Shown one piece after another: positions 23,136 to 33,513 of a DNA stretch of 64,000 nt (positions within the stretch are counted from its first letter, which is position 1; every line of letters starts with the position of its first letter). Under the pieces are notes generated by a model. The model did no database searches. It worked only from the letters and a program-made list of their open reading frames with translations, and had not been told where the DNA came from. This DNA comes from Oncomelania hupensis. Its lineage: Eukaryota > Mollusca > Gastropoda > Littorinimorpha > Pomatiopsidae. The stretch covers positions 39,935,556 through 39,999,555 of the forward strand of contig CM072511.1 of NCBI GenBank assembly GCA_036898135.1. The letters are read 5' to 3'. The position numbers and the translations under genes were made by a program.

Positions 23136-25925
23136 TTATAACAAATGACCTACAGGACTATAAATTATAGATTTAGCGATGGTAATCCAATATTTACTAT
23201 TTTTATTTTGAACATTATGAATGTTCTGTGAAATATATTGTGTTATTACCCTGCAATCATGAATGATATGATTTATAGTTAAATTTTCATTGCAAATGCA
23301 AACAATATCCTTGCAATACTTTGTCCTCCAAGAATTTAAAGCAAGACGATGTGCTAAAGAGGTTATTGCTCGAGGATACTGGGAATTATCACTATATATT
23401 ATGTTTAAAGGAAATTTAGTTTTTATTTTCTTTTCGATTATACTATAAATTTCTTTTGTTGATAAGGGGATGTCAATATGGCTAACGTTGTGTTGATTGT
23501 TCGCCCCTTCTTTTGCTTTCCTGTCTGCCCAATCATTATTATTTAAACCACAATGAGATGGTATCCAACAAAAATGAACATTTGTGCCATTAATAATTAA
23601 GCAATGTATAAGATATTTTATTTCATATATAATATCACCTCTGTTTTTATAAATATTAGAGTCCAGACTCTGAAGAACAGATTTGGAGTCTACACATAAT
23701 AATATATTAAAAAATGTCTTTTGTTGACTTAAGATTTTATTTAATGCCATAAGAATTGCGGTAAGTTCTGCAGTATAAATTGAACGATCTTTACCTAAAT
23801 ACAAAGATTCACTAATTTTTAAAGCCGGTATAACATAACCAGCCCCAGTTTGGCCTGTATCTAAAACAGAACCATCAGTATAAATTTGCAAATAAGAATA
23901 ATATTTTTTATCTATATGTTCATAAGCTTCTGTTGCTAACAAAAATCCATTTTCTTTTTTCCGTATAGCAGTATAGTCATAATCAAAGTTTGCTCGCTTA
24001 AATTCCCATATTGGTATAGGCATTTGTGGTATTTTTTTATGGATTGAATTAGGAAATAAATTTGATCCCTGTAAAAGTTCATTTGTATAAGTTGCTATTG
24101 TTTGTAAATAACTGATACCCTGTGCTCTTTTTGGATAATCTAAATCAGATCTTACTTCTAGTTCCGTATCAGTGAAATTTTCTACAGCAGAGGCTCTAAC
24201 TATATATTTAGCGCATGATAATTTTCTCCACTCATTTAATGGTAATACTCCAGCTGCTTTATAAGCATCGTCAGTTTTTGTGTGTACTGGAATACCCATA
24301 ACAATTTTAATTGCTTTGCTGTCCATACTCTGGAGTTGTTTCAGTAAATATTTTGGTGCCGAAAAATATACCTCTTGTCCATACGTTAATTTAGATCTGA
24401 CAAGCATGCACACAAGATGAATGAGAGTTTTAGTATCACGTCCCCATTTTTGGAAGCTTATAATCTTTATTAAATTTAAACTTTTAACGGCCTTTTCCAA
24501 CAAGTAATGTATATGTTTTTTCCAACTTAATTTAGATGTAAAATATACCCCGAGAAATTTTATTTCCTGTACATATTTCAATTGTTTGATACCAATATAA
24601 AATTTTGGCAAACATTTGGGGTTAATCCCATTATTAAACAAGATCATGTTTGTTTTTTCTTCTGATAATTCCAATCCATTATCCTTCATGTAAATATCAA
24701 TATTATTCAGTTCATTTTGATATATCTTTTGAATATGTTTTATTTCATATATAGAAGTTTTTCTTTTTAAAGATACATTTACCCATATTGCAATATCGTC
24801 AGCATATTGAACTAGATTAATTTTATTACTTACAAATTGAGGTAAGTCATGTAACAAAATAGTAAATAAAAGAGGTGAAATTATAGAGCCTTGTGGTATA
24901 CCCATGTTAATATTATATGTAGAAGAATAAGAGTGACCTACTTTGGCCATTATTTTTCTTCCATGCAAAAACCCTTTAATATATTGAAAAATATTTCCAG
25001 AAAGCCCTATATTTTTTAATTTGTATAAAAGTCGAGCATGCCAAACTCGATCATAAGCTTTTTTTACGTCAAAAAATGTAGCTAATACATTTTTCCTTCT
25101 AGCGAATTGTTTCTTAATGTGTGTTGTTAATTTCACTAAATGGTCTACTGTTGATCTGCCTTTTTTAAAACCAGCCTGATTTTCTGGAATTACTTTATTT
25201 TTTTCACAATAGTATGATAATCTATTCATTATAATTTTTTCCATAATTTTACCAGCATGTGATGTTAATGCAATGGGGCGATAACTTGAGGATTCGTGTC
25301 GATTTTTCCCTGTTTTTAAAAGTGGAATAATTATTGATGTTTTCCAAATATCAGGCAACACATTATCTTCCCAACATTTATTGATAATATGGAGAAAATG
25401 TTGTATCCATTTTAAAGGCATGTGGTTTAGCAAAATGTATGATAACCCATCTGGACCAACTGCAGATTTTTTAGTGCCAAGATAATTTAAAGCATCTGTA
25501 ACCTCTGTTATTGATATCCTAGAATTCAGAAATAAAGAATTATCTGAATTAGGTTCTTTATAATGTTCAGATTTTTCTTCATGTTTTCTTTTTTCAAACT
25601 CATCTTTAATTAGACTACTAGTATTGCTTGCATTTGCAAAAAGTTTTCCAAATTCTTCAGATTTCTCCTTTGGAGAAGAAAATAGTTTGTTAGTTATTTT
25701 TATGGGACACTTAGGAAGCTGAAAGCCATTTTTCATTTCTTTTACTTTTTTCCAAACATTATTAACATTACATGTATTTGATATTTCTTTTTTACAAAAA
25801 TCTTCCCAATATTGTTTCTTTGCTGATGCTATAATTTTATTACAATTAATTTTTGCACATTTCATGTGCCTATGTGCGGAAACAGATCTACATTTTATCC
25901 AATTCTTAAATGTATACTTTTTTTT
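23136..25925 (-). CDS. LINE ORF2, reverse transcriptase and RNase H part
   Basis: This frame is downstream of the frameshift at 25917-25925; its first ATG is at 25865. It carries reverse transcriptase motifs in order: SAVGPDGLSY, YRPIALTSHAGK, motif A FDVKKAYDRVW, motif B GIPQGSIISPLLF, motif C YADD, then FLGVYF. RNase H follows with all four acidic residues and the His: YTDGS, AELTAILMAL, CVDSKSVL and WIPSHCGLNNNDWADRKAK. The enzyme would copy LINE RNA at nicked chromosomal DNA. All catalytic residues I can check are present. The frame is open to the TAG near 23136. A 5' extension to the endonuclease requires one extra base in the A run. Confidence 0.88.
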   Translation of the reverse strand, partial: KKKYTFKNWIKCRSVSAHRHMKCAKINCNKIIASAKKQYWEDFCKKEISNTCNVNNVWKKVKEMKNGFQLPKCPIKITNKLFSSPKEKSEEFGKLFANASNTSSLIKDEFEKRKHEEKSEHYKEPNSDNSLFLNSRISITEVTDALNYLGTKKSAVGPDGLSYILLNHMPLKWIQHFLHIINKCWEDNVLPDIWKTSIIIPLLKTGKNRHESSSYRPIALTSHAGKIMEKIIMNRLSYYCEKNKVIPENQAGFKKGRSTVDHLVKLTTHIKKQFARRKNVLATFFDVKKAYDRVWHARLLYKLKNIGLSGNIFQYIKGFLHGRKIMAKVGHSYSSTYNINMGIPQGSIISPLLFTILLHDLPQFVSNKINLVQYADDIAIWVNVSLKRKTSIYEIKHIQKIYQNELNNIDIYMKDNGLELSEEKTNMILFNNGINPKCLPKFYIGIKQLKYVQEIKFLGVYFTSKLSWKKHIHYLLEKAVKSLNLIKIISFQKWGRDTKTLIHLVCMLVRSKLTYGQEVYFSAPKYLLKQLQSMDSKAIKIVMGIPVHTKTDDAYKAAGVLPLNEWRKLSCAKYIVRASAVENFTDTELEVRSDLDYPKRAQGISYLQTIATYTNELLQGSNLFPNSIHKKIPQMPIPIWEFKRANFDYDYTAIRKKENGFLLATEAYEHIDKKYYSYLQIYTDGSVLDTGQTGAGYVIPALKISESLYLGKDRSIYTAELTAILMALNKILSQQKTFFNILLCVDSKSVLQSLDSNIYKNRGDIIYEIKYLIHCLIINGTNVHFCWIPSHCGLNNNDWADRKAKEGANNQHNVSHIDIPLSTKEIYSIIEKKIKTKFPLNIIYSDNSQYPRAITSLAHRLALNSWRTKYCKDIVCICNENLTINHIIHDCRVITQYISQNIHNVQNKNSKYWITIAKSIIYSPVGHLL

Positions 25926-26869
25926 TCCTTAACTGCATCTGCACATGCTTGATTCCACCAAATATTACCACTGTGTTTTTTCTTTACAGAATTTCTCTTA
26001 ATAGGTATAGACTTATTAGCTGCAGACAATATTGTTTTTGTAAAACCTGTATAAATTGCATTGATATCTTCATTTTGTAGAAAGTCATCTTCAGAGTTCA
26101 ATAAATGCATTTGATACAGATTCCAATCTGCACGAGTATAAATATATTTTGGTATAATATCATCTTCTATTTGTACCTCTGGCTTTTCATTTATTACAGT
26201 TAAAACTGGTAGATGGTCACTACCTAATGAATCAGAGTCCACTTCCCATATACTGTCTATTGCCAAATCAGGCGATACAAACGTTAGATCAATGGCAGAA
26301 GGTTGGTGTGTTGCTATGTCAGGAATCCTTGTTATTCTACCATCATTTAACAATATAAGACCAGAAGTAATTATATTTTCAATAAAACGATTATTTGTAT
26401 TATATATACATCCTTTATCCCAAAGTGTTGAATGAGCATTGAAATCACCAACTATAATACAATTTTCATTTATATCAATTGATTGTAACCATTCAGTATT
26501 AAAATCATCTGGTCCTAATGGATAATAAACAGACGTGATAGTAACATACATTTGATCATGAATTTTTACTTTCACGGCTACTGAATACACATCATTTAAA
26601 TCTTTTGGAATGGGAGACTTGCATGTGACGTAATCCATATCTTTCCTAATGTATATCGCAACGCTTACTTTTGTATTCTGTTTAATAAATGGTGTTACTG
26701 GTGGAAAAAAGTAGCCTTCAATCTTAGGAAGTTTCTTCCTTTTTACATTCAATGACTGCAGTGCAAGAACATGATGTTGGTTTGTTGCTACATATTGTTG
26801 TAAAGAGTGTACATTTGTGGATATAGATCTGCAATTCCACTGAACAATACTAAATTTATCATCAATCAT
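25895..26869 (-). CDS. LINE ORF2, APE-type endonuclease part, ends at a frameshift
   Basis: The start is taken at ATG 26869 because the frame upstream overlaps ORF1. APE-endonuclease motifs are visible: VQWNCRSI near the start, VAIYIRKD, IIVGDFNAHSTLWD, SAIDLTFVSPD and GSDHLPV. These give the Asn, Asp, Asn and Asp-His residues of the active site. At the position of the usual catalytic Glu (family LQE-T) the sequence reads ALQSLN, so Glu appears replaced by Ser. The frame ends at a TAA at 25895 because a run of nine A (9 T on the plus strand, 25917-25925) is one base short of joining the RT frame. This could be a real mutation, a sequencing error, or a slippery site. Confidence 0.8.
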   Translation of the reverse strand: MIDDKFSIVQWNCRSISTNVHSLQQYVATNQHHVLALQSLNVKRKKLPKIEGYFFPPVTPFIKQNTKVSVAIYIRKDMDYVTCKSPIPKDLNDVYSVAVKVKIHDQMYVTITSVYYPLGPDDFNTEWLQSIDINENCIIVGDFNAHSTLWDKGCIYNTNNRFIENIITSGLILLNDGRITRIPDIATHQPSAIDLTFVSPDLAIDSIWEVDSDSLGSDHLPVLTVINEKPEVQIEDDIIPKYIYTRADWNLYQMHLLNSEDDFLQNEDINAIYTGFTKTILSAANKSIPIKRNSVKKKHSGNIWWNQACADAVKEKKSIHLRIG

Positions 26870-26907
26870 AAATTTAAGATAGTTTTTTTTTAATGAATGT
26901 TGTTCAA

Positions 26908-28647
26908 TTATGACAAAATATTTCTGAACATCAGTGACATTAACTTCATTCCTTTTTGATTCAGGTGAATGCAGTCTCTGTAAAAGGAACGGTTTGTAGC
27001 CCCCGTTATTGTGAGAAAGGATACACTGTTGTCTACAAAGTGTACATTTTCTTTGACACATGCTGCTCTCAGTGCAGCGTTGGCGGCATCACCTTTCTTT
27101 CTCAACTGACCTCTTGGGGGTACAATAGATGACACACAAATGTATGCTGCAGGGAATGTTGCCTTGACTACTTTAATCATCTTTAACCAGTCCTTCATGT
27201 TAATGTTTTTTGTTTTGCAGCTGTTGATACCTGCATGAATAATGACATATTCTACTTTTCCATTTGCAGGTACATCATCCAACCATTGAACAATGTCTTC
27301 AATTTTTATATCAGGAATGCAGACTAGCTGACTTTTGACGCCTTCAACAGCAACTTCTTCCATTCTGATGCCTCTAATGACGGAGTCTCCTATTATGAGT
27401 TGTTTAGTATCTTTGGCTACTTTACTATGCTTTAGTCTTTCAAAAGGAGTACTGGTGATGTCACTGACAGATCTCATGTTTAGTTTAGAAACATCCGGAC
27501 ATTCGACAAATGTGTCACAAGGAGTAGAACATGACACTGTCTCTTGTGTTGATTCATCACTTGTTACCACATCTGACACCTGCCGTACATTGTGTTTACA
27601 CAGTTTGATCAGCTGCTCTGCCTTATCTCTTTCAGAGTGTGCAATGCTTGCTGTTGTTGATTTATGTTGAAAAAGTGTTTTGTAGATTGCAAAAAGTCTG
27701 TCGATGTTTGTGTCTTGCTCCCTAATTATTGGGACAGCTACTTTTTCCAAAAACTCTGTGAAAGATGGTGTTGAGGTTGCAGTTTGTTGTGCAGCTACTT
27801 GAGCATATGTTTTTTTACTTTCTTTTTCAGGACGTTTCTGCTGTACTTTGTCAATAGCCTCCTGTATGCTCATTGAGCATTTTGATCTTTCTGTGAGAGC
27901 ATTTTTTAGTAGCACCTTTTTGTCACATCCACGATAGGCAGCTGAGTGCTCTCCTCCACAGTTTACACAGTGAGGCTTGGAGGCGTTGCAGTTTTGCCTT
28001 GTGTGATATCCTCCGCATCTGCAACATCTTTGTTTTGCACAACAATGTTTCAAAGTATGGTTTAATCGCTGGCATCGTGTGCACCGTGGAACTGGAGGAC
28101 AATATGGATGTACCTTAAAAGTTTTGTCATTTTGTGTCAATGTTGCAGGCAATTTGTTTGATGCAAACACTATTCTTGTTATGGTGTGACTTGATTTTTT
28201 CGCAATGATATTCTTGTATTTGATGATGTTTTCATTGTTCTTTAGAGTGTGTGTATTGCTTAGTCCAAATACTACTCCTTCAGTTGTTTCAGTTGGAATA
28301 ACACACTTTACTTGTGCACCCCCGATGTCAGACAGTGATAATAATTTGTCTTGTTGTTGCCGAGAAACACAATGAACATACCAGTCTCCAGAACGCAGTT
28401 TATTAACAGAAGCGACATTACCTACAAAACCTTGAAATGGAAATTTACTTGATACAGGAAGTTTCTTCAAAGTTACATTTCCCGTATGTTTATCCCGTAC
28501 TAGTACAGGAAAGTTTTGTTTACATACATTGTCTTTCGAGTATTTTAGACTTATTTGCTTTTCAGGTGTAGTAACTATAAATTCCCTTTCATTTTCAAGA
28601 ATGATCGATTTCTTGTCTATATTAAACTGTTCACGAAGGCAATGCAT
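26908..28647 (-). CDS. LINE ORF1: CCHC-knuckle protein with C-terminal SGNH/GDSL hydrolase domain
   Basis: 579 residues from ATG 28647 (the frame extends further upstream without an ATG). The N-terminal 180 residues resemble the nucleic-acid-binding region of gag-like ORF1 proteins. Three zinc knuckles lie at about 190-235: CTRCQRLNHTLKHC, CCRCGGYHTRQNC and CVNCGGEHSAAYRGC. A Lys/Gln-rich linker leads to an SGNH hydrolase domain from about 412 to the end. It has block I IIGDSVIRG (Ser about 420), a block III-like HAGINS and block V DCIHLN (Asp and His about 556-559). SGNH enzymes hydrolyse esters; esterase domains are known in CR1-like ORF1 proteins. ORF1 binds the element's RNA in related LINEs. 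The role of the esterase is unknown. The frame is fully intact. Confidence 0.88.
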   Translation of the reverse strand: MHCLREQFNIDKKSIILENEREFIVTTPEKQISLKYSKDNVCKQNFPVLVRDKHTGNVTLKKLPVSSKFPFQGFVGNVASVNKLRSGDWYVHCVSRQQQDKLLSLSDIGGAQVKCVIPTETTEGVVFGLSNTHTLKNNENIIKYKNIIAKKSSHTITRIVFASNKLPATLTQNDKTFKVHPYCPPVPRCTRCQRLNHTLKHCCAKQRCCRCGGYHTRQNCNASKPHCVNCGGEHSAAYRGCDKKVLLKNALTERSKCSMSIQEAIDKVQQKRPEKESKKTYAQVAAQQTATSTPSFTEFLEKVAVPIIREQDTNIDRLFAIYKTLFQHKSTTASIAHSERDKAEQLIKLCKHNVRQVSDVVTSDESTQETVSCSTPCDTFVECPDVSKLNMRSVSDITSTPFERLKHSKVAKDTKQLIIGDSVIRGIRMEEVAVEGVKSQLVCIPDIKIEDIVQWLDDVPANGKVEYVIIHAGINSCKTKNINMKDWLKMIKVVKATFPAAYICVSSIVPPRGQLRKKGDAANAALRAACVKENVHFVDNSVSFLTITGATNRSFYRDCIHLNQKGMKLMSLMFRNILS

Positions 28648-28769
28648 CCTTATTGTACATTTTGTGATATTTATGTAATTTTGAAATATTTTATCAAGCG
28701 CATATGTTGCGTCACTAAGATAAAACAAGAAACTACCACATGTGACTGCACTTTTTTTTTTTTTGGTAA

Positions 28770-29870
28770 CTAAATGTTTACGTCATTTCCACTCTGGTCA
28801 CATACAATGACGTATTTCTTCCTTTTATTTCATCCCAAGACGAACACCACGCAATCACATTCTGGAAGCAGTGATCGAAGAAAACCTTTCAGGAGCTCAG
28901 GTTGTAAAGATCCCTTCATTGCCATGACCAGAAGTGACCCACCTTCTTGTATCTGATGTTGAAAGTCAATATTATATTTTTGATGTAAATTCTTCATCTT
29001 TTTCCACCATTCTAAATATTTGTCAGTAAACACACTAAATAAATTTAAAAAAAAAAAAAAAATTCCTTCGCCTGTGTTACGTTACATTTTGTAAACTATA
29101 TGTCTTTCGTCATCTTTACTGAAAAGCCCTTGACACGAATTTCCACATATGACGTAGTTCCTCTTATTATGTCATGACTAGATATTTACCACTGTATGTA
29201 TTCTATGGATAGTGAAGGAAGTGTCCGAAGGTCGAAAATCACACAGTCTTCCTTAAATGACGTAACGGTTCTGACTAAATGACGTAGAAGTCTTAGAACA
29301 CGGCGACGCCAAACATATTTAGATCGATAGGACGAAGGTTCCTTTATTAAAAACAACGAAAGTTAATCTTCCAATAGTTTCTGTTAGGTATGACAATAGA
29401 CAATATGACTGGCGATAACAACAACTAGAAACATCGGCTGCAGATAGTACAAGAATAATGTCACGCGCCAAAGAGATTTTCAGAGATCACTTCAGTCAAT
29501 GCAGACATCTCATTTCACGGCTTACAACAACAGTCTACGACACAAAAAAGATAATACTGGAATTTCAAATCGATATGAAAACGGTCACATGATTAATCAC
29601 TACCAGATGTTTCCCCCAAATTATATAAAATCCATTCGATGTTTGTCGTTCGACGTGCCCTTGGTTTCATTATGGCGTCACAAAAAATCGGTCCTTGTCA
29701 TGGGAAAATACTGCCAAAGTTCCATGAAAAAACAATCATCTGGATGAACAGGTCATAATATCGTGAACTTCACATACTTCGAAAGCACATCAGAATAAGA
29801 AAATCCTCCAAACCTCAAGATCACCAAATCAAAACATCGAAAATCGCTCACAGATCGGTAGATGACGTCG
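28770..29870. promoter_or_regulatory. cluster of TGACGT (CRE half-site) motifs
   Basis: TGACGTA or its reverse complement occurs at about 28783, 28809, 29150, 29259 and 29280, and TGACGTC at about 29861. Roughly 0.5 copies of TGACGT on either strand would be expected in 1.1 kb of random sequence. Such sites bind CREB/ATF factors in animals. The first pair lies just beyond the LINE's 5' end, the rest around the putative exon at 28830-29034. Function is inferred only. Confidence 0.3.
28830..29034 (-). CDS. possible terminal exon of an unidentified gene
   Basis: On the minus strand a T-run of about 16 followed by AAATTTATTTAG forms a good 3' splice site (AG at 29036-29035). The next 205 bases are open in one frame for 67 residues, starting FTDKYLEWWKKMKNLHQKYN and ending CDCVVFVLG before TGA at 28832. 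AATAAA follows the stop directly (28829-28824), as a polyadenylation signal would. Composition is protein-like and not low complexity. I recognise no family. No matching upstream exon was found, and the LINE begins about 70 bases further on. Confidence 0.4.
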
Positions 29871-29985
29871 AAACAGAACCACAGGCACCGGAAGTTCCCA
29901 GGGAATTTTGTATGTAAGAATGTATGCAACATGTGAGGGTGTATATTGGTTACAGATCGACGCGTTTTAAGTCTGTTTTAGGAGA
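29050..29985. other. no recognised gene
   Basis: Unique-looking sequence; an 82-codon frame at 29499-29747 (+) has no recognised domain. It contains most of the TGACGT cluster. Confidence 0.35.
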
Positions 29986-30034
29986 ACAACTAAGGTTTAT
30001 ATAGCATCCAGAAAGTGTAGTGTTTATAAGGTTT

Positions 30035-30612
<578 letters not shown>

Positions 30613-30619
30613 TGTTATT

Positions 30620-31250
30620 GTTGTTGTTATTATTTAATGATATTTAGACTGCATTCTGTAAGGGATCACCCGTTTTGTAACAATTGCACAAAATAAAACC
30701 TTGGCTATATTAATCAGCGGCATGATCACAAGACTTTAAAAAAATGTTTCAGGTTTTGGCCGAGTCTAAGCTTTTTTTTCTTCTTCTAACCTCTAGAGTG
30801 AAATTCCAGACATTCCTAATATTTTGATGGTTTACTCAAGTCATGACCTCAGCAGAACCCAGATGCAAGGTAAAGTTTTTTTAATTATTTTTTTTAAAGG
30901 CACTTTCTCCAAATCATTAACATTTCATCGATCCTCCATTTTCTGTCCATGATTATCATATGAGGTTTTCTTTCAATCTTTCTTTCTTTCTTTTTTTCTT
31001 TCTTTTTTTCTTTTCTTTCTTTTTTTTCTTTCTTTTTTTTGTTTCGTTCTTTAGTCCTGCTTAGTTGAACAGTATGGACATTTATTTGCCGTCTTTATAA
31101 AATCTTTTTTCGAGCCAAGAATTAAACTCGTACAGTTCTTGTTCTTTATTTATATGTGAGTCGCTTTCGCCCACTCATATAGGCTTACATATTTTGTTTT
31201 TCAAATAAATTCATATATAGTACTCTTCAATGCCTTCTTATACAGTCATC
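30620..31250. other. no recognised gene; pyrimidine-rich 30970-31045
   Basis: AT-rich with a CTTT-rich tract. Nothing else was recognised. Confidence 0.4.
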
Positions 31251-31256
31251 TGCATT

Positions 31257-31281
31257 AATATAATATAATATAATATAATAT
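31257..31281. repeat. (AATAT)n flanking the 5' end of the LINE
   Basis: Five AATAT units end exactly where the LINE begins. The same motif resumes at the LINE's 3' end (33514). Confidence 0.9.
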
Positions 31282-33507
31282 GCTCCAGGAGCAGACATTG
31301 GAAGTGACCACGATCTCGTGATGATGTCTTTCCGGCTCCACTTGAAGAGAGTAAATACAGCAAAGTGCACTAGATTGAAGTTCGACCTGGACAAACTGCA
31401 AGACCCGGAGGTGGCAGAACTATTTCAGGCCACAATTGGAGGGAAATTTGCACCACTGCTCATTTTGGGGGCTGGTGAAGTAGATGTCAACACCATGACC
31501 ACCACCTTCAACTCAGCTGTGACAGATGCCGCCACTGAGATCCTTGGCAAGCACCGACCAAAGAAGAAGCTGTGGATCACACCTGAACTTTTGGATCTGT
31601 GTGATAAACGAAGAGAGATGAAAAAGAAAAAGAACACCTCACAGGGAGCTGATGTCTACCGAAAAATCAACAATGACATCCGAAAAGGCATGCTCACAGC
31701 AAAGGAGAACTGGATAGAAGATCAATGCCAGGAAATAGAGAACAGTCTGAACAAGAACAACAGCAAGAAGGCCTACCAGACTGTGAAGCGACTGACAAGT
31801 GTCAAACAGCCCAAAGTCTCCACTATCCAAAGCAAGTCTGGCATATGCCTTACAGAAGAACAAGAAGTCTTGGACAGATGGACAGAGTACTGCTCTGACC
31901 TTTACAACCATACACCAAATGGAGACCCATCAGTTCTAGCATGTCCAGAGAACAGAGAAGAAGAAGAAATCCTCCCAATTCTCCGGGAAGAAGTTGAGGC
32001 AGCAGTGCAAGCGCTAAAGAAAGGGAAGTCAGCAGGAGTGGACAACATACCCGCGGAACTGCTACAAGCAGGAGGAGAAGCGATGATTGATGCCCTCACC
32101 ATTATCTGTAACAAGATCTGGCAGAGTGGGGAGTGGCCTATACCATGGACCCAGTCGCTTGTCATCACTCTTCCCAAAAAAGGTAACCTTCAGGAGTGTG
32201 AAAATTACCGCACCATCAGCCTCATCAGCCATCCCAGCAAGGTCCTCCTGAAAATAATACTCAACAGGTTGAAACCCCAAGCTGAACAAATCATAGCTGA
32301 AGAACAAGCAGGATTCAGGGCAGGGCGAAGTACCACTGAGCAGATTTTCAACCTCAGAATAATCTGTGAGAAATACCTACAGCACCAACAACATCTATAT
32401 CATGTGTTCATAGACTTCAAGAAGGCGTTTGACCGAGTCTGGCATGCAGCTCTATGGGCAACAATGAAAGTGTACAACATCAGCCCAAAAATTATTGAAG
32501 TCATCAAAAGCCTGTATGACAAGGCTACCAGTGCAGTCCTCCACAACAGAGCCATCGGGAATTGGTTCAGAACAACAATCGGTGTGCGTCAAGGATGCCT
32601 ACTCTCTCCAACACTCTTCAACATCTTCCTAGAGCGCATCATGTCGGATGCTCTTGCAGACCATGAAGGCACAGTCAGCATAGGGGGTAGAGCAATCTCC
32701 AATCTTCGTTTTGCAGATGACATTGATGGATTGGCTGGAGAGGAACAAGAACTTGAACAGCTGGTACAGAGGCTTGACACCACCTCCAAAGCCTATGGAA
32801 TGGAAATAAGTGCAGAGAAGACCAAAATGATGACCAACAACACCAATGGCATCAATACTGACATCAAAGTCCAAGGCCAATCCCTCGACACAGTGCATAG
32901 CTTCAAATATTTAGGAGCCATTGTATCAGACAATGGGTCCCGACAGGAAGTCCTCTCCAGGATCGCACAAACAACTGCTGCCCTGACAAGGTTGAAGCCC
33001 ATTTGGAAAGACAGGACCATCAGTCTACATTCCAAAGTAAGACTGCTGCGCTCCCTTGTCATCTCCATCTTCCTATATGCTTGCGAAGCATGGACCCTCA
33101 CAGCAGATCTCCAACGAAGAATACAAAGCATGGAGATGAGGTGCTACAGAAGACTTCTGGGCATTTCCTATACCCAACACATCACCAACGACGAAGTCCG
33201 ACAGACCATCACATAAGCTATTGGACAACATGATGACCTGCTAACAGTGGTGAAGAAACGGAAACTTCGGTGGTATGGCCACGTCACCAGATCATCAGGC
33301 CTTGCAAAGACTATTCTGCAAGGCACAGTGCAAGGAGGTAGAAGAAAAGGGAGACCGAAAAAGAGGTGGGAGGACAACATTCGAGAATGGACTGGTTTGA
33401 CACTGAGCGAAGCCATCAGGGCTGCTGAGGACAGAGAAAGATGGAGTATGCTGGTTAAACGATCATCTGTGGTGCCCCTACGACCTTCGGGTTACGGGAC
33501 AGGATAG
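31282..33507 (+). pseudogene. RTE-like LINE ORF2, reverse transcriptase, one in-frame stop
   Basis: The frame is open from the element's first base. Visible are the endonuclease end SDHDLV, then GKSAGVDNIPAELL, ENYRTISLISHPSKV and EEQAGFRAGRST. Motif A is DFKKAFDRVW, motif B GVRQGCLLSPTLFN and motif C FADD (with FADDIDGL). SFKYLGAIVSDNGS, ACEAWTLTADLQ and a basic C-terminal tail follow (KLRWYGHVTRSS, GRPKKRWEDNIREW). A TAA at 33214-33216 interrupts it. The copies at 9801 and 43935 have CAA there, so the stop is a C-to-T change in a Gln codon. The same frame then continues to 33507. Most of the endonuclease is missing, so this copy cannot be autonomous. Confidence 0.88.
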
Positions 33508-33513
33508 GATAGG
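31282..33513 (+). mobile_element. GGATA-tailed RTE-like LINE, longest copy (copy 4)
   Basis: A 5'-truncated element that begins within the last codons of the endonuclease (GADIGSDHDLV), carries the whole reverse transcriptase and C-terminal domain, and ends with GGATAGGATAGGA. It is embedded in an (AATAT)n array, so any TSD is hidden. Six further copies in the window share its 3' end. Clade is inferred from motif similarity to RTE-type endonuclease-reverse transcriptases. Confidence 0.88.

Larger units (their letters stand above)
22821..28757 (-). mobile_element. nearly complete LINE with SGNH-esterase ORF1 and EN-RT-RNase H ORF2
   Basis: The element reads on the minus strand. A short 5' leader of about 110 bases (from about 28757) is followed by ORF1 (28647-26908), a 38-base spacer, then ORF2 (26869-23136, one frameshift), a 3' untranslated region and a (CAAA)n tail at 22837-22821. 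An RNase H domain after the RT places ORF2 in or near the I group of LINEs (I, Nimb, Loa and relatives). ORF1 is intact and ORF2 has only one visible break, so the insertion is young. No TSD could be found. A T-run at 28752-28764 blurs the 5' boundary. Older relatives are at 37612-38395 and 42344-42390. Confidence 0.85.
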
